Positions 1 to 7,343 of a stretch of 64,000 nt of DNA are shown here, one piece after another (position 1 is the first letter of the stretch; the number at the start of each line of letters is the position of its first letter). The stretch comes from an uncultured Fibrobacter sp. (GTDB lineage Bacteria > Fibrobacterota > Fibrobacteria > Fibrobacterales > Fibrobacteraceae): positions 19,551-83,550 of the forward strand of contig NZ_CAMVDO010000014.1 in NCBI RefSeq assembly GCF_947166265.1, in the 5' to 3' direction. The position numbers and the translations under genes are program-made. The notes under the pieces were generated by a model, which searched no databases, was not told where the DNA came from, and worked only from the letters and a program-made list of their open reading frames with translations.

Positions 1-2
1 TG

Positions 3-1205
3 ACGAACATGTGGAGCATGTTTAAAGGAAGCTCATTCAATGGCGATATCAGCAACTGGGATGTGTCTAATGTGACCGATATGCACGAAATGTTCAGCAA
101 TAGCGCATTCAACGGCAACATCAGCCAGTGGGACGTATCCAACGTGACCAGCATGAGCGGGATGTTCCGTAAAAGCCCATTCAACGGCAACATCAGCCAG
201 TGGGATGTATCCAACGTGACTAACATGAGCGGAATGTTTTCTGGCAGCTCATTCAACAGCGACATCAGCCAATGGAATGTTTCCAACGTGAAGTACATGA
301 GTAGTATGTTCAGCAATAGCACATTCAACAGCGACATCAGCGAGTGGGATGTATCCAAAGTGACCAGCATGTGGAGCATGTTTTCTGGAAGCACATTCAA
401 CGGCGACATCAGCAACTGGGATGTATCCAAAGTGACCGACATGAGTAATATGTTCAGCAATAGCACATTCAACGGCAACATCAGCCAGTGGAACGTGTCC
501 AATGTGACCAGCATGTGGAGCATGTTTAAAGGAAGTGCTTTCAACGGAGACATCAGCGAATGGGATGTATTCCCAGAATTTTTAAATCAAGATGGCTGGA
601 TTCGTTGTACTTACACAAAAAAACAGTTTTTAGCAGCACCCGCTCTCGATAAAAAAGAACTTTTAAGAAATCTTATTGATGAAAGAATTAAGCTACTCGG
701 CCCCGAATGCAATCTGAACGACATCGATGTTTCGGACATCACCGATATGAGCAGGATGTTCTATAAAAGCCCATTTAAAGGCAACATCAGCAAGTGGGAT
801 GTATCCAATGTGACCAACATGCGCGAAATGTTTTGGAATAGTCAGTTCAATGGCGACATTAGCAAGTGGAAAGTCTCCAAAGTGAAGGACATGAGGAGTA
901 TGTTTAAAGGAAGCTCATTCAATAGAGACATCAGCCGGTGGGACGTCTCCAAAGTAACCGACATGAGTTATATGTTTTCCCAGAGCAATTTCAACGGCAA
1001 CATCAGCGAGTGGAAGGTCTCCAATGTGACCGATATGAGCAGGATGTTCTATAAAAGCCCATTTAATGGCGATATCAGCAAATGGGACGTATCTAATGTG
1101 ACCGACGATTACGGGATGTTCACCCTTAGCAACTTCGACGGCGACACCAGCAATTGGAAAATACGCCCTAACAGCAACACCAAGAACATGTTTGAAGACA
1201 AATAA
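3..1205 (+). CDS. DUF285/BspA-like repeat protein, 5'-truncated by window edge
   Basis: The frame is open from base 3 and begins mid-repeat (T-N-M-W-S-M-F), so the true start lies left of the window. The product consists of ~24-residue units with the pattern F-N-G-D-I-S-x-W-x-V-S-N-V-T-x-M-x-x-M-F, the DUF285 repeat. About eight units are followed near residues 190-235 by a non-repeat stretch and a helical cap (KKELLRNLIDERIKLLGPEC) that resembles the N-terminus of the second DUF285 gene at 3059; about six more units follow. It therefore looks like two DUF285 proteins joined head to tail. It ends with NWKIRPNSNT, like the second gene, and is followed by a similar terminator. No catalytic motif is visible. 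The family is associated with surface or adhesive repeat proteins, but the role here is unknown. Confidence 0.85.
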   Translation, partial: TNMWSMFKGSSFNGDISNWDVSNVTDMHEMFSNSAFNGNISQWDVSNVTSMSGMFRKSPFNGNISQWDVSNVTNMSGMFSGSSFNSDISQWNVSNVKYMSSMFSNSTFNSDISEWDVSKVTSMWSMFSGSTFNGDISNWDVSKVTDMSNMFSNSTFNGNISQWNVSNVTSMWSMFKGSAFNGDISEWDVFPEFLNQDGWIRCTYTKKQFLAAPALDKKELLRNLIDERIKLLGPECNLNDIDVSDITDMSRMFYKSPFKGNISKWDVSNVTNMREMFWNSQFNGDISKWKVSKVKDMRSMFKGSSFNRDISRWDVSKVTDMSYMFSQSNFNGNISEWKVSNVTDMSRMFYKSPFNGDISKWDVSNVTDDYGMFTLSNFDGDTSNWKIRPNSNTKNMFEDK

Positions 1206-1244
1206 AAACGCCTAGCTTTTGCAGGGCGGCCTTTCTCAACATTC

Positions 1245-1287
1245 AAAGCCTTGATGCAGATTTGCACAAGGCTTTTCACTTTTTTTG
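1245..1287 (+). terminator. Rho-independent terminator after first DUF285 gene
   Basis: Arms AAAGCCTTG (1245-1253) and CAAGGCTTT (1267-1275) enclose an inner TGCA/TGCA pairing and a GATT loop. A run of seven T follows four bases later. The second DUF285 gene has the same hairpin at 5240-5282, so gene and 3' flank were duplicated together. Confidence 0.75.
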
Positions 1288-1315
1288 CGGCTACAGATTT
1301 TTATCACGAACTGAC

Positions 1316-1346
1316 TTTACATTGGCGGAATTGCCCACGATAAATA
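1316..1346 (+). promoter_or_regulatory. Possible promoter for the small-membrane-protein / M15 genes
   Basis: TTTACA at 1316-1321 is followed 19 bases later by TAAATA (1341-1346), inside the A/T run TAAATATATA, about 30 bases before the start at 1377. The spacing is longer than ideal, so this is a weak call. Confidence 0.3.
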
Positions 1347-1376
1347 TATAGAGAATGCAACTAGTGGAGGCAACCA

Positions 1377-1613
1377 ATGTTTGACTTCATCGACAACATC
1401 CTAGAACGCATAACGTATTTCTTCACGCAGGTGGTCTTACTCATCATCATCGTTCTTGCAGTCGTCTTGCTTGCCCTCGCAACTAACAGGCACAACAAGA
1501 ACCCCTATGTGGACCACTCGCAAGAAATCCAGAAACAGAAAATCGAGGCCGAACGAGACGCTCAATACAAGGAGGCTTTGCAACGCCTCTATGACGAACA
1601 ATACGGAAAATAA
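1377..1613 (+). CDS. Small single-pass membrane protein, unknown function
   Basis: This 78-residue protein has one strong hydrophobic segment at about residues 17-37 (VVLLIIIVLAVVLLALA) and a charged, probably helical or coiled-coil tail rich in Glu, Gln and Lys (QEIQKQKIEAERDAQYKEAL). A GGAGG ribosome site lies eight bases before the ATG. The next gene, a membrane-anchored M15-like peptidase, starts 26 bases after the stop, which suggests co-transcription and perhaps a joint envelope role. I do not recognise a named family. The Lys-rich tail would by the positive-inside rule favour a cytoplasmic C-terminus, but this is not settled from sequence. Confidence 0.65.
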   Translation: MFDFIDNILERITYFFTQVVLLIIIVLAVVLLALATNRHNKNPYVDHSQEIQKQKIEAERDAQYKEALQRLYDEQYGK

Positions 1614-1639
1614 ACCTACACAACAACGGAGTCGTCACC

Positions 1640-2221
1640 ATGGGATGCCTTGTTAACCTATTCAAAACCTTCCTCGGAATAATCCTCATAGTCATCATGC
1701 TCATCGTGGGCTATAAGCTCATCTTCGACCCGTATAGGCCCGAATCGCCTAACAGCTGTTGGTCCCATAGACCTGTAGCAGAACAGACATATTCGAAGTC
1801 AGATGATGGTGAATACAAGGCCAAAGAAGAAAACTATGACTTCCGTACCAATGTCCCTGTACAGGTGGGTAAAAACCATGACTACATCATGGAGAACACC
1901 TTCCAGAAAGGATATGTCGTCATGGAGCTTACCCCTCAGCTTGAAAGCGGCCTCGTGTATGTCATCAAGGTGTTCAAGAGCCAGTTCGGAGAGGACTTCG
2001 CCCCGACCATTATTTCCGCTCATGACTCCTTCGATAGGCACGACAGGTGGTCCCATCATAGGACAGGCCGAGCTGTCGATATCAGCCTCGTAGACTTGCC
2101 ATACTACGAGAGAAGGCGAGTTGTCAAAATCCTCGAAGGCACCCTCCCCAAGGACTACAAGGTAAGATGGGAAGACCAGTATACTTCCCGAGAATATCTC
2201 CATTTCCAATCCAAGCGTTAA
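1640..2221 (+). CDS. Membrane-anchored peptidase M15-like (D-Ala-D-Ala carboxypeptidase fold) protein
   Basis: The 193-residue product has an N-terminal hydrophobic anchor (about residues 7-28) and an extracytoplasmic domain. Residues 138-147 read SHHRTGRAVD, matching the S-x-H-x(2)-G-x-A-x-D zinc motif of peptidase family M15, and residues 184-190 read REYLHFQ, supplying the last histidine; the predicted zinc ligands are H140, D147 and H188. M15 enzymes cut D-Ala-D-Ala or related bonds in cell-wall peptides, so a role in peptidoglycan trimming is inferred. The central part (residues 50-120) is not recognised. It sits between a small membrane protein and a secreted trypsin-like protease, all on the same strand. 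Confidence 0.65.
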   Translation: MGCLVNLFKTFLGIILIVIMLIVGYKLIFDPYRPESPNSCWSHRPVAEQTYSKSDDGEYKAKEENYDFRTNVPVQVGKNHDYIMENTFQKGYVVMELTPQLESGLVYVIKVFKSQFGEDFAPTIISAHDSFDRHDRWSHHRTGRAVDISLVDLPYYERRRVVKILEGTLPKDYKVRWEDQYTSREYLHFQSKR

Positions 2222-2268
2222 TCATATCTTCATAGGGCCCCTTTATAAGCCCGGGGAATACAAACATC

Positions 2269-2931
2269 ATGAAACAGCTAGTCGGTATCACCCTTTCTTT
2301 CATCGCCATGGCCTTTGCCGACGATAATATGCATAACGGCACGGGGTTCTTCGTTAACAGAGAATACATCGTGACTGCGTACCATGTCGTTGAAAACTTT
2401 GAAAACACGTGTTATTACGATATCAAGAATGATACGTGCTACAAAGTTCATATCGTGGATTACAATTTAGAATCAGACCTCGTTCTGTTGAAGCTGGATG
2501 ATGAACCTGTCGAAATGCCTATGGTATGCCGTCTTGCTCACTCTGAATTGGCTATCGGGGAAAGACTGACATCGTATGGCTACCCTGACCCGTTCATCGA
2601 CCATGAGTTGACCATTATCCCGTTGAGCATTCGTATGCACTATCGTTATGATGGCAATTACAACTATTATCGCATGACGGGAAAATTGCGGCTTGGAATG
2701 TCTGGCGGGCCTAATTTTACCATAGATGGTCGAATCGGGGGAGTGAACAAGTCGATATCGCTGGTTGAACAGAATACCAGCAATCTGGTGAAGTCTACGG
2801 AAGTGGTTCGTCTGCTCCATAAAAATGGTGTAATGGAGTATCCGAACACCAGGAATGAGAAAAAATGTGTTATCAGCATCTTGAATTCCGTTGAAGATTT
2901 TAAGTCTGCTCACTATAACTGGGGCGTATAA
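2269..2931 (+). CDS. Secreted trypsin-like serine protease (copy 1)
   Basis: A short signal peptide (MKQLVGITLSFIAMAFA) precedes a compact chymotrypsin-fold domain. The catalytic triad is visible in order: H39 in TAYHVV, D70 in ESDLVLL and S145 in GMSGGPNF. At 220 residues it equals the length of a paralogue at 5391-6053 and matches it over most of its length, including the unusual Cys-containing CYYDIKNDTCYK stretch. It lacks the PDZ domain of DegP/HtrA proteins, so it is a minimal S1-type protease. Translation probably starts at the ATG at 2269, although the ribosome site is weak. It lies 47 bases after the M15-like gene and 127 bases before a DUF285 repeat gene; a link to processing of that protein is speculation. 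Confidence 0.75.
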   Translation: MKQLVGITLSFIAMAFADDNMHNGTGFFVNREYIVTAYHVVENFENTCYYDIKNDTCYKVHIVDYNLESDLVLLKLDDEPVEMPMVCRLAHSELAIGERLTSYGYPDPFIDHELTIIPLSIRMHYRYDGNYNYYRMTGKLRLGMSGGPNFTIDGRIGGVNKSISLVEQNTSNLVKSTEVVRLLHKNGVMEYPNTRNEKKCVISILNSVEDFKSAHYNWGV

Positions 2932-3058
2932 CGATTCTGCAATTCGCCAATTATGCGGTTTTAGAACTATTTTGATGTGGCGTTTGGTGCTTTTTTTGAT
3001 GCCAAATGGTTATATTAACTTTGCAACCACTGGCTCATTACTTTTAAAGGAACAGACG

Positions 3059-5185
3059 ATGCTCAAACCCGCAAATAAAGAAGAACTGAAGCAAATCATC
3101 GAGAACCGCATTCAAACCGAGGGGCCCGAATGCGACCTGAACGACATCGATGTTTCTGACATCACCGACATGAGCGAATTGTTCAAAGGAAGCGAATTCA
3201 ACGGCGACATCAGCGGATGGAACGTGTCCAATGTGACTAATATGAGCGGAATGTTTTCTTGTAGCGACTTCAATGGCGACATTAGCCTGTGGGACGTTTC
3301 TAAAGTAACTAACATGAGCAATATGTTTGATATGAGCCATATGTTTGAAACCGATATTTGGGAGTTTGAAGACGATGATTGGGAGTTTGAAGACGATGAT
3401 CGGGATGACGATTTGTTTACCGGGTTTAATGGCGATATCAGCAAGTGGGACGTGTCCAACGTGACCGATATGAGCAGGATGTTTCTTTATAGTAAATTCA
3501 ACGGCGACATCAGTAGGTGGGATGTATCTAATGTGACAAACATGAGCGGGATGTTCTCCGATAGCCAGTTCAATGGCGACATCAGCAAGTGGGACGTGTC
3601 CAACGTGACCGATATGAGCAGGATGTTTCTTTATAGTAAATTCAACGGCGACATCAGTAGGTGGGATGTATCTAATGTGACTAATATGTATGATATGTTC
3701 TGGTTTAGTCAATTCAATGGCGACATCAGTAGGTGGAACGTGTCCAATGTGACCGACATGGGCGGAATGTTCTCTGGTAGCCAGTTCAATGGCGACATCA
3801 GTAGGTGGGACGTGTCAAACGTGACTACCATGAGCGGGATGTTTGACGGGTTCTCCTCTAGCAGCCAATTCAATGGCGACATCAGCAAGTGGAACATCTT
3901 CAACGTGACCAATATGAGCAAGATGTTCTCCCATAGCCAATTTAATGGCAACATCAGTGAGTGGAACGTATCTAACGTGACAAACATGAGCGGGATGTTC
4001 TCCGATAGCCAGTTCAATGGCGACATCAGCAAGTGGGACGTGTCCAACGTGACCGATATGAGCAGGATGTTCTCCAATAGCAAATTTACTGGAAACATCA
4101 GCGGATGGAAGGTGTCTAAAGTAACTAACATGAGCGGAATGTTCTCCCATAGCCAATTTAATGGCGACATCAGCAAGTGGGACGTGTCCAACGTGACCGA
4201 TATGAGCGTAATGTTCGGATACCAATTCAACGGCAACATCAGTGAGTGGAACGTGTCCAACGTGACCGACATGAGCGGGATGTTCTCCGATAGCCAGTTT
4301 AATGGCGACATCAGCAAGTGGGATGTATCCAACGTGACCGACATGAGCGACATGTTCTCCAATAGCAAATTCAACGGTAACATCAGCGAGTGGAACGTGT
4401 CCAATGTGATCGACATGAGTGGGATGTTCTCCGGTAGCCAGTTCAATGACGACATCAGCAAGTGGGATGTGTCCAAAGTGACTTACATGAGTAGGATGTT
4501 CTCCGATAGCCAGTTTAATGGCAACATCAGCGAGTGGAAAGTCTCCAACGTGACAAACATGAGCTGGATGTTTTCCGATAGCCAGTTTAATGGCGACATC
4601 AGCAAGTGGGATGTATCCAACGTGACCGACATGAGCGGGATGTTCTCCAATAGCAAATTTACTGGAAACATCAGCGGATGGAAGGTGTCTAAAGTAACTA
4701 ACATGAGCGGAATGTTCTCCCATAGCCAATTTAATGGCGACATCAGCAAGTGGAAAGTATCCAACGTGACTAATATGAGTAGTATGTTCCTTCGTAGCGC
4801 ATTCAATGGTGACATCAGTATGTGGGATATGTCCAACGTAACCGATATGAGCAAGATGTTTTTTGAAAAAGGTGTTATTTATGAACGTACGATTCACAAT
4901 CCTTTTGATGGCGACATCAGCAAGTGGAATGTATCCAATGTGACAGATATGAGTAGTATGTTTGAAGGAAGTTCATTCAATGGCGACATTAGCAAGTGGA
5001 ATGTATCCAATGTGACCTACATGAGTCGTATGTTCTTTTATAGCCAGTTCAATGGCGACATCAGTAGATGGGATGTATCCAATGTGATTAACATGAGTAG
5101 AATGTTCTCCCATAGCAAATTCAACGGCGACATCAGCAAGTGGAACATACGCCCTGATTGCAACACCGAGAATATGTTCGACTAA
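3059..5185 (+). CDS. DUF285/BspA-like repeat protein, 708 residues
   Basis: A helical cap without a signal peptide (residues 1-35, NKEELKQIIENRIQTEGPEC) is followed by about 27 units of ~24 residues with the core FNGDISKWDVSNVTDMS-MF, ending in KWNIRPDCNTENMFD. The start was set at 3059 because AAAGGA lies seven bases upstream; an upstream ATG at 2891 would overlap the protease gene by 40 bases and add an unrelated leader. One unit (about residues 96-120) is interrupted by an acidic direct repeat WEFEDDD-WEFEDDD. The repeats are nearly identical at DNA level, with perfect stretches above 100 bp. DUF285 proteins are linked to surfaces in other bacteria, but the lack of a recognisable export signal here leaves location open. 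Confidence 0.85.
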   Translation: MLKPANKEELKQIIENRIQTEGPECDLNDIDVSDITDMSELFKGSEFNGDISGWNVSNVTNMSGMFSCSDFNGDISLWDVSKVTNMSNMFDMSHMFETDIWEFEDDDWEFEDDDRDDDLFTGFNGDISKWDVSNVTDMSRMFLYSKFNGDISRWDVSNVTNMSGMFSDSQFNGDISKWDVSNVTDMSRMFLYSKFNGDISRWDVSNVTNMYDMFWFSQFNGDISRWNVSNVTDMGGMFSGSQFNGDISRWDVSNVTTMSGMFDGFSSSSQFNGDISKWNIFNVTNMSKMFSHSQFNGNISEWNVSNVTNMSGMFSDSQFNGDISKWDVSNVTDMSRMFSNSKFTGNISGWKVSKVTNMSGMFSHSQFNGDISKWDVSNVTDMSVMFGYQFNGNISEWNVSNVTDMSGMFSDSQFNGDISKWDVSNVTDMSDMFSNSKFNGNISEWNVSNVIDMSGMFSGSQFNDDISKWDVSKVTYMSRMFSDSQFNGNISEWKVSNVTNMSWMFSDSQFNGDISKWDVSNVTDMSGMFSNSKFTGNISGWKVSKVTNMSGMFSHSQFNGDISKWKVSNVTNMSSMFLRSAFNGDISMWDMSNVTDMSKMFFEKGVIYERTIHNPFDGDISKWNVSNVTDMSSMFEGSSFNGDISKWNVSNVTYMSRMFFYSQFNGDISRWDVSNVINMSRMFSHSKFNGDISKWNIRPDCNTENMFD
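3437..3681 (+). repeat. 101-bp perfect direct repeat inside DUF285 gene
   Basis: Bases 3437-3537 and 3581-3681 read identically, offset by 144 bp, which is exactly two 72-bp units. Synonymous positions are identical too, which points to recent duplication or gene conversion rather than protein-level selection. Confidence 0.85.
4065..4753 (+). repeat. 116-bp perfect direct repeat inside DUF285 gene
   Basis: Bases 4065-4180 and 4638-4753 read identically, offset by 573 bp (about eight units, one of them one residue short). This is a second sign of recent shuffling among units. Confidence 0.85.
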
Positions 5186-5239
5186 AAAGTTCATAAATAA
5201 AAACGCCCTGCTTTTACGGGGCATCCCCTCTTAACATCC

Positions 5240-5282
5240 AAAGCCTTGATGCGGATCTGCACAAGGCTTTGGACTTTTTTTT
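5240..5282 (+). terminator. Rho-independent terminator after second DUF285 gene
   Basis: AAAGCCTTG (5240-5248) pairs with CAAGGCTTT (5262-5270), with an inner TGCG/TGCA pairing and a run of eight T from 5275. It is a diverged copy of the hairpin at 1245-1287. The inner change A to G keeps pairing as G-U. Confidence 0.75.
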
Positions 5283-5307
5283 GCGATTTTTTTCACAAAA
5301 AACCTAA

Positions 5308-5326
5308 AATGTCATAATATGACATT
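5308..5326. promoter_or_regulatory. Perfect 19-bp palindrome upstream of protease copy 2
   Basis: The sequence AATGTCATAATATGACATT is a perfect inverted repeat (9-bp arms around one A), 65 bases before the start at 5391. It covers a -10-like CATAAT. This is the form expected of a dimeric repressor operator; the binding protein is unknown. Confidence 0.5.
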
Positions 5327-5390
5327 CGGTGAAGTTATATTTGAACTAACGGAATTTCAGCAGGGTTCCATAGAAAAAAAAGGAGGCGTC

Positions 5391-6053
5391 ATGAAACAGC
5401 TTATCGGTATCATCCTTCTCTCCTTCTTCATGGCCTTTGCCGAAGAGGACATGCATAACGGCACGGGGTTCTTCGTTAACAGCGATTACCTCATCACTGC
5501 ATACCATGTTGTAGACGAATTTGAACATAAGTGTTATTACGATATCAAGAATGATACATGCTACAAGATTCATATGGTTGATTACGATTTGGATGCAGAC
5601 ATCGCTTTGATGGTGTTGGATGAAGAGCCTGTCGAAATGCCTATGGTATGCAGTCTTGAACACGCTGAATTGCCTAATGGGGAAAGACTGACCTCGTATG
5701 GCTACACTCAGCCGTTCGTTAACCCTAATTTGACTGTTGTACCGATGCGTATTCGTATGCAGTATCGTTATGATGGCAATTACAGCTATTATCGCACAAG
5801 CGGAATAATAGAATATGGAATGTCTGGCGGACCTAATTTTACCACGGATGGTCGAATTGGCGGAATGAACAAATCTGTATCGCTAATGGAAGAGAATACG
5901 AGCAATCTGGTGAAGTCTACGGAAGTGGTTCGCCTGCTTAGGAAAAATGGTGTAACCGAATATCCGAACACCAAGAATATCAAAAAATGTGCAATCAGCA
6001 TCTTGAATTCCGTTGAGGATTTTAAGTCTGCTCAATTTAACTGGGGCGTATAA
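5391..6053 (+). CDS. Secreted trypsin-like serine protease (copy 2)
   Basis: This is a paralogue of the protease at 2269: the same 220-residue length, the same signal-peptide layout (MKQLIGIILLSFFMAFA) and the same triad positions H39 (TAYHVV), D70 (LDADIAL) and S145 (GMSGGPNF). The start was chosen at 5391 because a strong AAAGGAGG site precedes it by five bases; an upstream ATG at 5319 lies within a palindrome and would put a charged leader before the signal peptide. It follows the second DUF285 gene and its terminator, so it is probably transcribed from its own promoter near the palindrome at 5308. Substrate unknown. Confidence 0.78.
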   Translation: MKQLIGIILLSFFMAFAEEDMHNGTGFFVNSDYLITAYHVVDEFEHKCYYDIKNDTCYKIHMVDYDLDADIALMVLDEEPVEMPMVCSLEHAELPNGERLTSYGYTQPFVNPNLTVVPMRIRMQYRYDGNYSYYRTSGIIEYGMSGGPNFTTDGRIGGMNKSVSLMEENTSNLVKSTEVVRLLRKNGVTEYPNTKNIKKCAISILNSVEDFKSAQFNWGV

Positions 6054-6103
6054 TTTTTATCTAATTTTTCTGTGTAATATTTTTCACTACGATGGATTAG
6101 AAT

Positions 6104-7300
6104 ATGGCAATTTTTGAAACTCTTTTTATCTTGGCAGGCCTTCTCATGGGCCTTGTGTCGCGGGGAGGAATGTACCTTTTCTTGCTGCCGTTTGCAGTAG
6201 TGGCATTCGTGCTCGCCATTATGAACAGGCCGAGCCCAACTGGTTCCAAGACAAAAAAAATCGTAAGCTCGATTTTATCGGTAGCATACCTTGTCGCGGT
6301 AGTTGTCTGCTCGCTTACTTTTTTCCAAAGCGGTTCCAAAGAACCGGAAGATGCCCCCAAAAAGGAACCGGCAGTTGCATTGCAGGCTCGGGATGACAAG
6401 GACTTGTCCATTCTGGAAGAGAAGATGGATAAAGTCTATTCCATGCTTACCGATATGAAAACGGAATACAGCCTGATTGGAAAAAGCGATCTGGAGCGGG
6501 TCAAGGCGGAAATTGCTATACACGACGACGAATTGATTGAATGTGACCCCACAAAAGAGAAAGGCTGTATGGAATTCTCCAATTATGGAACGGAACGCGA
6601 CAGCAACAGGTTTTACACGGTATCCTTGCACTGGGAGTTGCCGAGGTTCCAGGTTTATCCTAAACGGGTCCACTGGAAAATCATCAAGGGATTGTTGGGC
6701 GATGACTTGACCGATGCCGACACGGTCCTTGATTCCAGACATTTAGAAAAAATTCGTAAAAGGGCCCTTTACCGTCAGGCGGAAAATTACAAGAGGAGCA
6801 TTGAGTCCGAACTCAGGAATTATCCCAATGACTGGTACTTTGATAGCGCTCATACGGAAGTCGCCTCCTCCCTCCGTTACGAACGCCAGGACAGTATAGA
6901 TGTCGCGTACGATTCACTGCTGTGGACGACTTATTACATTTCGAACGCCGGGTACAATGCCGGTGCTGGCGGAGGATTCATTTACGAGTATCATCGGACT
7001 TTCTCGAAGAAGGACGGGGCGTTGGTTGATTCCACTATTTTCAATCCAAATGAAAAGAAAGCGATTATATCGCTTCTTCGCAAATATGCGGAAAAATACG
7101 ATGCCAACGCCGATGCCATCAGCATGGATTTCAAGCTGGAGCCATCTTTTTTGAAGGAAGGTATCGGTTTTGACGGGTACTCTTTCGAAATCGGCTGGCA
7201 TTCCCACGGCAGCGTGATGATTGTAGTGCCTTACAAGGAAATTCTGCCCTATATGGAAGCTTGGGCTCTCCGAAAATTCGGTCTGACTGAAGGTGAATAA
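6104..7300 (+). CDS. Membrane protein with long soluble domain, unknown function
   Basis: The 398-residue product has three N-terminal hydrophobic segments (about residues 4-17, 22-40 and 52-72) and then a large soluble region. A probable coiled coil lies at about residues 95-145 (DLSILEEKMDKVYSMLTDMK). Two cysteines bracket a charged loop near residues 146-154 (CDPTKEKGC). I recognise no catalytic motif or named family. The ribosome site is weak. It stands alone between protease copy 2 and the large gene at 7344, which has its own promoter. Confidence 0.6.
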   Translation: MAIFETLFILAGLLMGLVSRGGMYLFLLPFAVVAFVLAIMNRPSPTGSKTKKIVSSILSVAYLVAVVVCSLTFFQSGSKEPEDAPKKEPAVALQARDDKDLSILEEKMDKVYSMLTDMKTEYSLIGKSDLERVKAEIAIHDDELIECDPTKEKGCMEFSNYGTERDSNRFYTVSLHWELPRFQVYPKRVHWKIIKGLLGDDLTDADTVLDSRHLEKIRKRALYRQAENYKRSIESELRNYPNDWYFDSAHTEVASSLRYERQDSIDVAYDSLLWTTYYISNAGYNAGAGGGFIYEYHRTFSKKDGALVDSTIFNPNEKKAIISLLRKYAEKYDANADAISMDFKLEPSFLKEGIGFDGYSFEIGWHSHGSVMIVVPYKEILPYMEAWALRKFGLTEGE

Positions 7301-7304
7301 TTGT

Positions 7305-7333
7305 TTTACATAGAACGGCGCCTTTTTTATATA
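7305..7333 (+). promoter_or_regulatory. Sigma-70-type promoter with almost no 5' leader
   Basis: TTTACA (7305-7310) and TATATA (7328-7333) are 17 bases apart. The start codon follows only ten bases after the -10 box and no ribosome site is present, so the transcript is probably leaderless or nearly so. Confidence 0.55.
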
Positions 7334-7343
7334 AATTTACGCC

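Noticed and set aside
2891..3058. An upstream start for the second DUF285 gene adding 56 residues.
   Set aside because: It would overlap the protease gene by 40 bases, has no ribosome site, and the added leader does not match the paralogue's cap.
3437..4753. Regular ~72-bp repeats as a CRISPR array.
   Set aside because: The repeats are in-frame protein units without unique spacers, and no cas genes are present in the window.
3044..4897. Several minus-strand frames with repetitive HIGHVGHVPLADVAI-like text.
   Set aside because: They are the reverse-strand reading of the 72-bp DUF285 repeats and have no independent support.
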